From assembly GCA_002270565.1 (NCBI GenBank), contig NQMI01000013.1, forward strand, positions 231,121-295,120: a stretch of 64,000 nt of DNA, read 5' to 3'. The stretch is from Stenocarpella maydis. Lineage: Eukaryota; Ascomycota; Sordariomycetes; Diaporthales; Diaporthaceae. Both the position numbers and the translations under genes were made by a program. Shown here one piece after another: positions 46,987-58,059 of the stretch. The stretch's first letter is position 1. Every line of letters begins with the position of its first letter. A model generated the notes under the pieces. That model was not told the origin of the DNA and did not search any database. It saw nothing but the letters and a program-made list of their open reading frames with translations.

Positions 46987-49900
46987 GTTGACTTGGGTTG
47001 AGGGATGTGAGACTGTGGGTGGGAGAGTCCGAGACGGGCAGTGTCTGCAGTGGTAGCAGTACTAGTAGCACTAGTAGTGGTAGTTGTAGCAGTAGTATTA
47101 GTCTGAACCGTAAGGTCTCCTTGTATAGACCCCTGCGTTGATGAAGCGGTTGTGCGTTGCAGAGCTGGTGATGGTGACTTGTTTTGTTTGGATTGCTTGG
47201 TGGCGATGAGAGAGCACGAGAAGAGGGGGAAGCTCGAAAGAAGTACAAGAGGAGGGGAAGGTCATGTGGGACGGTGGGAAAGGAAGGTTATTCGGTTTGG
47301 CTGTGTGTGCATTGGGCCATGGGCCGATCATGGGCAGGCACGCATTGTCCAGGCTACGGGAGGGAAAAGGGGGGGGGAGCTATGGCGTGAGGGCGAGGCG
47401 TGACTTTCCAAGCTGTGCCGTCGTATCCTCCTGTCCCCCCCCCCGTTGCCCCTCCTCAGCAGGTTACCAGCAACTACCTTTGTAAGTAAGTACCTTGTCT
47501 TTCGGTCAGGCTGTACGGAGTACATCTACACTATGCCCAAGGCACTTGCTTGCAGTACCTAGGTACGGAGTACATGCATTGTCCCCCGAATTGGGTTCCG
47601 TCAGCCGCCAGGCGGGGCAATGTCCCATACACCCTGCCTGTGTATGCATTTGACTTTGCCTCTACCTTGGACGCTTTGAATGCGACTAGCTCTTCTACCA
47701 ACCGTTGGAATCGAGAACATGGAGGAGAGCCAGTCCCCTGTTGCAGCTGTTAACTCTGTAGCAGTTGAACGTCCAAAGCCCAACCAACTCCTTGCCCCGT
47801 GTGGTGGGTGTACTGTATATTAGTGTACAGACAGTCGCGCAGCGCCTCAATCAGGCCATCGCGTGACCTGACCTTCACATAGAGCGAGGGTGCATCAGGA
47901 GCTTGGCCCCCGCTTCTCTGGTTGCTACCCTGGCTGGCCCCCGGCGCTGCTGACTGGTTCTGCTGGTCTGACCGGCCTGTTGCCCGGGATGCTGCTAGCC
48001 CAGGTCAGCCCGTCTGGGGAAAATCCGGGGTAGAAGATCCAAGAGGTCAACTGGTGCAGCACATGCATTCAGTGTTCAGTATGGACTGGCTGCCCCACCC
48101 GCCAGACCCCACCATAAGCTCATGCCAATCGAGCTCCTGATTGGTCGTGTCTGCCCGCCATACGTGTACTCCCTACCTACTTTGCTAGGTAGGGTACGTA
48201 TAACTCGGCAGCCCTCTTGACATCAGATCTCATCTTGCTTGCATTCGGATCTTGGTCCTATATTCATTCCCACCTCTCTTATCCTCAGCCTCTTGTTTTC
48301 ACATCACCAGAACTCTCACCAAAACTCGTTGCGACAAGTTGATGTTTCCCCTTCGGAAGGACGCGGAAGTACGTCACCAGTCTCATGCACGGCCCCGCTT
48401 TTCCAACCCCCATTCTGATTTCTGGGCTGATTCCGTGAGCTGTCTGCGACCGGTCGTACCACCGCTGCCCACCGCTGTCCACACGACACTCTGGAGCCGC
48501 CCGTAGAGTCAGTGGCACGAACATGCACCCCCGTGCGGGAGACATCACCTGTGCGTCTCCACTCCAGTCCAGCTCCATTCGCCATGTCTCTCGCCTTCCG
48601 AGGTGCTCGGTGTTGGATGGACAACATTGGAAATAGTTTTGAAGTCTACACAACAGCCCGAGATACCTGCTTCGACACACCACCTCACCCTCTTCTTCAT
48701 TTCAAGTGTAGTATTTGCTAATGCAGAATGATACAAGACCTCTCTACCTACAAGCACCTCCAACAGCACCGATATTGTTAAGACCATTATCCAACGTATC
48801 CTCACGGGTAATGCTGGTTTTCGGTGGCCCATGTTGTAGAAGTTAATCGCAAAGCTCGCCGGCCTAAGAACTGTGACGCGGGGGAACCGGTTTCTTCCTG
48901 CGCGAGCTCGACTTGGAATGGCTGTACCCGACCAAGTGCTCAGGAGAGAACGAGCGGGGCTTTTGCCCGGGAGGACTGGCGGCCGACGAGAAGACGACGT
49001 ATTCAATGCCCATCTCCTTCAGGCCTGCAGTGACCCGCGCCTATAGTGACAAATTCCGAAGCTTTGCGCCGGAATTTTTGACTGCCGCCGCCACAGAAGC
49101 CGGCTCAGTGAGGTGGTCTGGATCCGTTCGAATTTGTCCGACTTCTCCACGTTGGCTGGGATCCCGTCGATTGCCCCCGAGGTGTTTCGCATCGCCTGCC
49201 AGACCTTGCCCCCTCTCTTGCTGGCCTCGATGGCGGCTGACCCACCGGCTGCTCCAGTCGGCCAAAGACGATAACATTGTCGTACTTGGCGGCCATTGAT
49301 GATACTTTGTAGGTGCCTTTTGCCTTCTTGCTTGGGTACCTAGGTATGACATGAGGACTAATGAGGAACGGCATTGCAAGTTCTCTGGGGACAACCGATG
49401 AGGTATGTATTCTGCAATTGTGTGAATTAACTAGTGCTCTTGACGCCACGCATCGTTACACAAAGCCTAAACAAGGCATGTTATCTGATCAACCTCTACC
49501 AACACAGAAGGTCCGCAATCACAGGGCTCCACGCATATGCGGCCACTTCGTCGGCAAGCAGCCTGCAGCCTATGCAACGAACGGTATGCGCGCCCTTGAT
49601 AAGCTGCGACAGTGAGCAAAAGCAACCCATCAACTTCATACGACGGCTCGGCTAGGTCTTACTCCTGGAGGACGCAGTTGCATGTCCAGTGGCTCTGCTT
49701 ATCAAGCCTGGACCAATGCTGACTCGGCATTGGCGCGTAGTCGACAGTGACAGCGATGCCTACGCAGGTTACTAGGGACCGTGTGCACATGCCTTGGCCG
49801 CCCTCCGTGCTGACGGCAAGCTCGCTCATGTCGACTTTGTGCAGGTCTTCGTAGCACATCTTGAAAGGCAATGTAGGAACCGGTTATGGCGGTCTTGAAC

Positions 49901-51256
49901 CGATACCTTTTTTGGATAACCTTACTTCCCTACCTAGGTATGTATAAGATCAGGCCTCCTCGCTTTTCTTTTTCTTCCTAATCTGGGGACTGGCGAGGGA
50001 CTCTGTTCTTGGTCTCAGCCAGGAGTCTAAACCGAGAGTAAGGTGGTTGAATTACTTTGATAAAGCTTGAAGGTACATGTACATTGTGTATATCTCATTG
50101 TGGGCTTCTAGATTTACCGAATGGGGGCGGAAGTATGCATTGGTTGGCCTTTGTGTCAAGACCAAGTCCAGTTTATAGGCTGCTTATGACCCCTAGCTGG
50201 CTTTCACATCCGTTATGGGAAGCTACCTGGGCAGGAGCATTTTGTTCACACAAGGTCCTTACCAAGTGTTATGGAGAGAGAAACAAAGGGTCTGTGCCTG
50301 GTCGATAACGTTTACTCTGCCTCCAGCTGTCTGCCCGCACACCATCCCAGAACGCTCGCGAGGCGCTAAAATTCAGAATAGAAAAAAAAAAGCATATTAT
50401 TGCCCTATACTCATCCAGTCAATCAATCTCTAGAATGTCTTTAGGAGATGGTTGTCACCACTTCACAACTCCGTTGATGACTGTATACGGATCTAAGTGA
50501 TCCGTGGTAAGCTTTCAAGTCCCGGACAACGCAGTTCTCAATTGTAACACATCAGCCGCGGACAATCCATCCAAAACTGTAGCGCATCTACAGCTCAGTC
50601 TATTCAAGCTCAGTCTATTCAGCCTCAGTTGAACAGCTGCCCAGGGATGACCACTTTAGAAGCTCGATTCCGATACTAGGATTTCTCGCCCAACTTTGTC
50701 ACCATCACAGGCAAATTTCGTCCCAACTACACTGGCATATGTAAGGAGCTTTACAGTCAGGCCTGCTTGCAAAAATGCCTTGCGCAGAGAATGCCTGCAG
50801 AGTAGGCAATGGAGGTCCGTGGGGGTTTGCAATTGCCATTCTGGCTCAGTGGTGCACGAGGAACATCTCTGATACCTGATGGATACATGCACCACGAATT
50901 TTTCTTAGGTGTCATATAGGCAAGCCTGGGTGCGGATGATACGTAGTACCTGTGTGAGGAGGAACTCAACCACATCAAATGCCACATTGGCTTTCCCTTC
51001 AGTCTCAAGAAGCGAGGTCCACAAAGTACGGGTCACCGATATTTCCGGGTGCCTGGTCTATTCAAAAGTGTGATCAATATTTGGGCACGAGTCAATTACA
51101 GGTTTATGGCTAGCATATTTAGTCAACCTAAGCCGACATTCGTGACGTGACGAGGCTATTAGACCCTTTCTCGATGGGCGAGCGCTATTGCATTTTGCTG
51201 GTCAAACCCTTCTTCTACCTGCCAGTGCCTCTCAGCCCTGGCCAGATCTCGCCTTT
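46987..51256. other. 4.3-kb spacer without supported gene
   Basis: The right-hand part above 46987 is the promoter/5' UTR of the DUF6699 gene, with an imperfect GTA/TAG triplet tract at 47048-47102. Short open frames at 48.2-49.3 kb overlap on both strands and show no motif. Palindromes recur here: TACCTAGGTA at 47556, 49337 and 49931, and TACGGAGTA at 47514 and 47564. Confidence 0.5.
47048..47102. repeat. Imperfect GTA/TAG triplet tract
   Basis: A run built from AGTAGC, AGTAGT and AGTGGT-like triplets lies about 60 bp upstream of the DUF6699 start codon, probably in its 5' leader. It is a likely variable-length microsatellite. Confidence 0.7.
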
Positions 51257-52819
51257 TCAACTTGCTGCCGGCTCACCATTCGGCACCACGGGTGGCGCAC
51301 CAGATACAGGGCCCTTTGAACTTATGGCAGTGAACCCTCCCACGTTCTCGTCGGCCCAAGGCTCAGTAGCTCGGGCTGATCCCCTGCGAGAAGGTCTTCG
51401 TCGGTTCGGCAGCCTGATAAACGTCGAATGCTCTGATGCGGTAAAACTGAGGGCGAAGACGCTGGAGAACCGCTCGAGAAGGATCCGAACAGCTGGGAGA
51501 CAGGACGCAATAATCCCCGCGGACAGTTCAACGCTGGTCCAGTATACCAAGGGAACATAGTTCCAACTGGGATCTGGAGTAGTTCCGAAGTCTTCAAGGG
51601 TCTGGAGACGTATTATAGTGGCGATGAGACCGATCCCACCCAGCGCAAACATGACCCCGATGAAAACCTTCCTTTTGCGGGTCATTTGAAGATTCCATAG
51701 CATGGATATTGGTAGCACTATGATGACCAAATCATGGACAACAGCGAGACCGGAGTTGGCGTAGGCCAGAGCAGTTATATTCAGGCACGAACCACCGGCA
51801 ATGTCTCTGTTCCAGAAGAACTGGACTGGCCGACACGAAAGGATCGTGAGAATTGTGATGATAGAGCTTGAGATGAGGATGAACGTAAGCACTGCGTAGC
51901 AGGCGATGTAGAACGGTCGGTAGGCCCAGAATATTCGCAGATACATGGTGACAATTGATACTTTGATCAGGGCTAGTACAACTACGTAGATGATCTCGGA
52001 GACGTAGAATAATCGGAGAATCTGTAGCAGCGTACCATCTTTGAGGCTCCACAGGTGGCGGCCAAAGCCCAGCACCGAGACTTCGAGAAAAGCAGAAGTT
52101 AGCCGACTCTGGCGCATGCATAAGCTCTGGCACAATGACTGGAGCAGGAACATACTCACTGTATATAGTACATACAAACGGCACCACAGCTAGTGTTACG
52201 GCAAGGGTGATTATGTGGTCCTCGACGTACAGAGTCCTGGTCAAGATTTTTGAAAGCGTCCGGAGTAAAACGAAGACTGCTGTGCCTCCAAAAAAGAACG
52301 ACAGGGCGATGATGATGTCCGTCGACTGGGACTCGTTTGACAGGCCGCAGGTTGCAGCAGTGAACCTCGCCATTTCTGCAGCCGAAATGGTTATAAGTAC
52401 CCATGCATTCTTATTTGATGCAAAGAAGCACCTGATGTCGGACCTCCACTCTAGGCCACGGTGAGGTGTACTATCATACCTAGACGGCCCTGCATCGTGC
52501 AATTGACCGCGAGACAAGCATTGATCTCATCCTGCAAGATCAAACTGGAGCATTGGCAGGACGCATCTCCGAAGGAGCAGGCAGATCCAGGGATCGCTTC
52601 GAGAAGACAGTTGAGCTGCATAGTCTTGTATGTCAGTGACAGCCGTGCAAGGGTCCACTGGGGTTCACATACTCCGCAAGCGGGTATACTGCTCGGGGCT
52701 GTCTGCGTTTGACCAGTGGCCGCCGGGGCCCCGAATATGGCAAGCCAGAGTAGCAGGAGGCTGCAGATCCTGCCAACGGCCGCACATCCCAGAGCTGCCC
52801 TGCAAGTCGGGAATGCCAT
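51257..52819 (-). CDS. CFEM-domain seven-helix receptor-like protein (Pth11 class)
   Basis: Exons 52819-52673, 52615-52480, 52375-52160 and 52080-51257; product 440 aa with all phases closed (donors GTATGT, GTATGA, GTGAGT). Residues 1-36 are a signal peptide with core SLLLLWLAIFG. The CFEM domain follows: IPACGLNCLLEAIPG, SACSFGDASCQC, INACLAVNC, with the eighth Cys in ATCGLS of exon 3. Seven membrane segments come next, from IIIALSFFFGGTAVFVLL to YWTSVELSAGIIASCLP, with LRLFYVSEIIYVVVLALIKVSI in the middle. The tail is basic then Ser/Pro-rich, probably cytoplasmic. Pth11-type receptors in the plasma membrane sense surface or host cues and signal through G proteins and cAMP; CFEM domains can bind haem or metal. 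The ligand here is unknown. Confidence 0.9.
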
Positions 52820-54679
52820 CGCGTTGGCGAGGAGCGAAAAAATTGACGACCGGAACGCAGCGGACGTGCGGTGCGAAGCATCCGTGCAGGATACATAAAA
52901 CAGGATATAACGACAGTCCAGAATGCAATGACAGACTTGTAAGTCCCGCCCGCTTCACGTGAAGGTCTCACATTTGAGGTCCCTTTTGGAAACGCGAATC
53001 GGATTCCAGGCCCGCCCGATAAACTGTGGTCCACGTCGAAGTTCCTGAAACGAGCTGGCCCTGGCGAGCACTCTACCAATTGGTTCGTTGCTGAGGCTTA
53101 GCACGTCGCTGGGCTAGAATAACAGCTGACCCCTGGAAACTGGAATGTAGCCCGGAACTTGATCGAAAGCTTAATTCAACTCGTCACAGTGGTCAAATTC
53201 AAAGGAATTGACAGGTCAAGAGATCTTGCGACCTTGCTGGGCGTATGGACGTGGTGAAAGGGAGAGACCATCGCATGACACGACTTGGGGCATGAATGAG
53301 AGCTGGAGCTAGATATCCTGATCGCCACTGCTAGTTTTCGGGCAATACATTCGACCGTGTGTTATACATGCGCAGTGCTTGTTGTCCAATGGCAGCATGG
53401 AGTGGAGGTCTGATGGTTAGTTAGGTACCTAGGTGGCTTTTCTTCCTCGTATGCAACACATTGAAGAGCCGGGTACGATGGAGTCGGAGCATTGGGCACC
53501 TGATCCTATAGTATTCAGACTCAGAGGATGGTGGGCAGGCCAAGGCACTCCGTATTATCCGAGCTGTTAAACTCGCGTGGCACTTGCATTAGTTCTTCTC
53601 TCAGACAGGGCCGGACCCGCAACCAATTCCAGTCTGGCTATAGCCAAGTCGCCGATGTCCCTCGGGAAACTTTGGGCCTAAATGAGACCAGACATGCGGT
53701 GGATGCGCACAGATGCGCGCTCGATTCAGATCCTTCCTGATTGCACTTATTCAGGAGTCATCTGTATGTGCACATCCATATGATACACAATCTAGTTACA
53801 CTAATGCTGTGCACTTCCCTCCACTGGCCTAGTGTGTTGCAGTATTCGGCGACCAGATGGTGGTGGATGACTGCAGAAAACAAACCAACATGTCCTGGTT
53901 GCATCCACCTGGCGCTGTACCCAGTGTAGTTAAACCGGCCGGATAGCATCCTCGCCGCTTCAAAAGAGCAGGCTCGGCGGAAACTGGCCGCGGAACACCC
54001 GCAGGATTTAGGTTCACCGGGTTGATCTCCCCGTAGCCACACGTCACTCACAAAGTTACGATGAGCGCCGTCCGATCTGGACTGTCTCGAAACCATCTTT
54101 CTAACATGCCCCTAAATCGTGCTGGTACAGCGCAGAGCCCTATCGATTGATGCAAGACATTGAGATCCCGTTGCTAGCTCGAAAGGTTTTGTTCCGATGC
54201 AGTGGGCAGTATGGTTGTGACATGTCTTTGGCTGACTGGCCAAGATACCCAGTTGTTTCCTTGTGTAGTTAGTGATCAATAATCATCCTACCTGAGCATT
54301 TTATACAGATTGACTTTGTGTCATGAGAACAGACTATTAGGCCAGTACAAATATATCCGCAACAGGGATGGATACTGGTTGGCGTGCCCAGAGAAAGGGA
54401 CCTTGACACGCCCAGAGTAACGGCTTCCACGAAGGCCCTCTACGTGCCAAAAGGGAGGGCCCCCTTTCCCAGCCCCCCAGTCTTCTAGGTTAGGGTTTTC
54501 TCACTAACCAATCAGTATATAGACATTATTACCAATCAGAGTTTGAGAATTTCCGAAAACCGTCTAGGCAGTATAATGTGTTAAGATTCCGTTCATAAAC
54601 TATTATGGATGAATAGCTTAATCTGGGAGATGAAGTGGTAAGTCAACGTACCGTTTCACATACTACCCCCTTCATGCAC
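52820..54679. other. 1.9-kb spacer, promoter side of the CFEM receptor
   Basis: No gene is supported. Composition is ordinary up to about 54.3 kb, then becomes AT-rich toward the transposon block. A TACCTAGGTG site lies at 53426-53435. Nothing else could be assigned. Confidence 0.45.
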
Positions 54680-55078
54680 ACCCAGTTTTAGACACCCCTT
54701 GTTAACTCGCCCTCAACTAAATATCCACATTACGACTTCTATATAAATCTAATCTTCTCATTAATTATACCATTCGATTCCTCATCTTCTTCTCTATCTT
54801 CCAATATACCTTATATTCCTCCATCATAATATCTCATTACTATAACTAACTAGTTAAATAAGTTATCCTAATGATAAGTATCTAAAGATTACTACCTCTC
54901 TTAATATAGCTTATCTTATTATCTTTAAGGTATACTAACTTATAAAGAGTATAATTTATTTTATTAGAAGCTATTCCTAATATAAGAGTTAATTTTAGCT
55001 TACTAGGCCCTTTTATAAGGCTATCTAAGCTATCCCCCTATATATATTAATCTCCGCTACCTTACTGCTTATATTATG
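54680..55078. other. AT-rich, RIP-like repeat remnant, family not identified
   Basis: The sequence becomes strongly AT-rich with many TA dinucleotides and stops in all frames, as in the neighbouring RIP-mutated element, but I could not align it to the chromovirus. It ends where an LTR-like sequence begins at 55079. It may be internal DNA of another degraded transposon. Confidence 0.45.
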
Positions 55079-55398
55079 TTATGAACCAACACGATGGTAA
55101 CCCAGGATCCAGGGTAACTAAGACCAACTACCACGACGCAACCCCGCAGGATACAAGATAACGGGATGCGCCAGGCTAGGGTTAGGGTCTGGCTCGCAAC
55201 GCTCGGTTGCGAGCCATACAAGCCGCTCAACAAAGGATCCTTCAAGCCTTATACTACAGCTCAAAGGCTCGCCCTACAAGCCAGCAAGCTACTAAAGAGT
55301 CAGAATATAGTTATCACTATAGTAGATAGCTCTTATAGAATAGACTCTTTAGTTATTAATCTAAGTATTTAGTTCTATTATATAGATAGCCTTATAGT
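55079..55398 (+). repeat. Truncated, less mutated relative of the chromovirus LTR
   Basis: Begins TGTTATGAACCAACACGATG and can be followed against the LTR at 55471 up to the GATAGCCTTATAG segment, where it stops and a new LTR-like start follows. Its first 200 bases are GC-rich, so it escaped RIP or is a different subfamily. It contains a perfect 11-bp inverted repeat (55190-55200 / 55206-55216, loop GCTCG) and AGGGTTAGGGTCTGG. Confidence 0.7.
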
Positions 55399-55470
55399 GT
55401 TATGAACCCGCATCCATCGGCTGATGACTACCGCAGAAGACAATCCCAGACGGCCACATCGGAAACCCAG
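55399..55470 (+). repeat. 72-bp LTR 5'-end fragment
   Basis: Starts TGTTATGAACCCGCATCC and keeps the CTACCGCAGAAGACAA block of the LTR family, then is cut by the next LTR start at 55471. Its last five bases, CCCAG, may be the left target-site duplication of the full-length element. Confidence 0.6.
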
Positions 55471-55933
55471 TGTTATGAGCCAACACGCATTAGCGGCTGA
55501 CTACCGCAGAAGACAACCCCGCAGGACGGGAAACGGCTCCCGAAAAGGTCGTCCCGCCTGATCCAATCAGTAACGCCACCTTATCAGGGTTAGGGTCTGG
55601 CTTATAACGCTTAATTGCAAGCCATACAAGCCCGCTTGAAGGATGAAGTATCAAGCCTCGTGCAATGGCTCAATAGCTCGGTATATAAGCCTGCAAGCCA
55701 CTAAAGAGTTAAAACATATATATAAATATAGTTATCACTATAATAGATAGTTTTCATAGAACAGACTCTTTAGTTATTAATTTAAGTATTTAATCCCAGT
55801 ATTAAATAGCCTTACAGCTAGTAATTACTGTTAGTTAATAATATTATTTAATTATTGCCTAATAATATATTCTAAATATAAACCCTTAATCTTTTAGGTT
55901 TAAATATGCTTAGAAAACCCTCTAATTATTACA
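55471..55933 (+). repeat. 5' LTR of chromovirus copy 2
   Basis: Starts TGTTATGAGCC and ends ATTACA, the TG...CA ends expected for an LTR. The first 170 bases are barely mutated (CATTAGCGGCTGACTACCG), whereas the remainder is RIP-mutated, a sharp internal change. The LTR hairpin is broken in its left arm here by two G/C-to-A/T changes. Confidence 0.9.
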
Positions 55934-56309
55934 TTTTAATAACTCTTGTTTATATATCGCTATATAGACTTTAAGTAATATTATATATGGAACCCTTTAT
56001 GATATTAGACTTTGGAATAATTACCCCTACCCGTAACCTTCTCTATAAGCTAGATGAACTCGCTAATAATGAGACTATAAACCCCTATATCCAAGAGCTA
56101 GTTAATAAGGTTAAATAACTATGCCTCCTTATGGAAGAACAAACTTAATATAATATAAAAGTTAAACAGCTTTAATAAGAAATTACTACCCTTTAGGCAG
56201 GGGCCAACATTATTAATACCTTAATTTAAATAAAGGAATATATTAAGCTTAATACTCCGGCCCCTTATGATAGAACTACTAGATAACTTTAGGAATACCT
56301 AATGCAGGT

Positions 56310-56982
56310 TAGGGCCTACTAGCACTTTTATAGATTAAATGCACAGCTTAGCGGGAAAAGGGTTATACATATATCCTCTTTCCTTAAAGAATAAGCCTTA
56401 GCTTGGTTTAAACCCTACCTAACTAATTTTATTAATGCAGAATCATTTAAAGCCTATAAGTTTGAAATATAGCAAATCTTTAACAGTTATAAAGGCTATA
56501 AAGATGCCCTTAGGTCCCTATTTCAGGACCCAAATAAGGAATAATAGGCAGAAAGACACCTAGTAAATTACAAGTAGTACGGCTTAGCAATCAATTATAC
56601 TATAGAATTCTAGCAAATCTATACTAAAATCAACTATACTAATAATATGAAGAAATTCATATTCTATTATAGATTGAAAAATAAAGTAAAGAACAAACTT
56701 AGTAAAGTTATAAATCAACCTAATAACTTTCTATACTATATAAAAATAGCTATCTAAATTAATAACAAACTCCATAAATAATGTTTAGAAAAAAAAGAAT
56801 AAACTTCTAAATAACCCCTATTCCATAAGTATAAACTAAATACAGGAAAGAAGTATTAGAAACCAAGCACCTAGTAGGTACAGCACATAGGCCCTATAAA
56901 GCTGGATATTGCCTGATATAAGGATGAGAAAAGCGTTAAGTGCTATAACTATAGTAAGATAGAATACTTTACTTTAGAATGC
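56310..56982 (+). pseudogene. Remnant gag with mutated CCHC zinc knuckle
   Basis: Capsid-like sequence can be read around stops: ISSFLKE, ALAWFKPYLTNFINAESF, NSYKGYKDALRSLFQDP. The knuckle at 56941-56982 has the exact C-x2-C-x4-H-x4-C spacing, but the second Cys and the His are both Tyr, as expected from G-to-A and C-to-T changes. This is the nucleocapsid part of a Gypsy gag, now dead. Confidence 0.8.
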
Positions 56983-58059
56983 AGGGCTTTAAAGAAAAAT
57001 AGGGACTAGAAGTTAGTACCTAAAGGAACCTAATAAGCTAATAAAGCTACCCATTAAGCTAATATAGCCGCCTGCAGCATATAAGAACCACCTAGGTCCA
57101 NAAGAATCCTCAGAAGCCTAGAATAATATATATATTGCTTAATTGGATAGCTTACTTTAATAACAGCTATACTACTTGCTATAGTAATAAGGAAGCTACT
57201 AGATGGTTTCCTAAGAATACTTTAGGAAAGCAGGGAAGAACCCTAGTGGTAGGAAATAGGGAGGAATTCCTACAGATTAACCTTAGAATAGAAGAAAAAC
57301 CTATCCCTCAGGCCATACTTATACTATAAACTTAGTAGAAGAAACCATAAGACTACCTAGGATAAGCGCCCCTTCTAGCCCTAAGAACTAATATTATAGG
57401 AGTCATAATTATAGGAAGACCTTTTTAAAAAAAACTATAAGACAGCCTACCTAGGAATATAGGAGGCCAGGAGATGCAGGACGCATATGCCTAACATAAA
57501 ATAAGCATAAGGATATCTCCTCGGGATTATATATTTATAATGAGTATAAGGAATACATAAGGGAGAAAACTAGAACCAACTGGTTTCCTTAATAATATCT
57601 AGATAAGGATATCAAATATATATATAAGCACAATGATTTTAAAAACTAGTACCTACACTAGAAATATAATAAGATAGGATATACCCTAATAAGGCTGGAC
57701 TCCCGCATACCCTTAGGATGCTTCTAAAACCCTAACGGATGAGCAGATTATAATAAACCAATCTACAAGGTGCATATACTCAATAAGACTCAAGATTAGC
57801 ATCTATTAAGGCAGTAGGGGCTGCTACTTAAAACTCTAATAATAAAGAAACAGGATTACAGCATACAGCAGCTAATTAATAACCTATAAGAATTATAAGA
57901 TATCATAGAGCGAAACTTTAAGAGTATCAAGAAGGTCCTAGCAGCAAACAAGCAGTTAAAAAACTAGGAGGGCTATCTATAAAACCTTAGGCAGCAACTA
58001 ACTATATCATAAGGTACTTATGCGCAATAACAAGCAACTACAGCCACCTAACAGTTTAG

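Noticed and set aside
57135..57329. 64-codon plus-strand frame inside the chromovirus
   Set aside because: It is a stop-free piece of the degraded gag-pol region, where RIP stops bound all frames, and not a separate gene.
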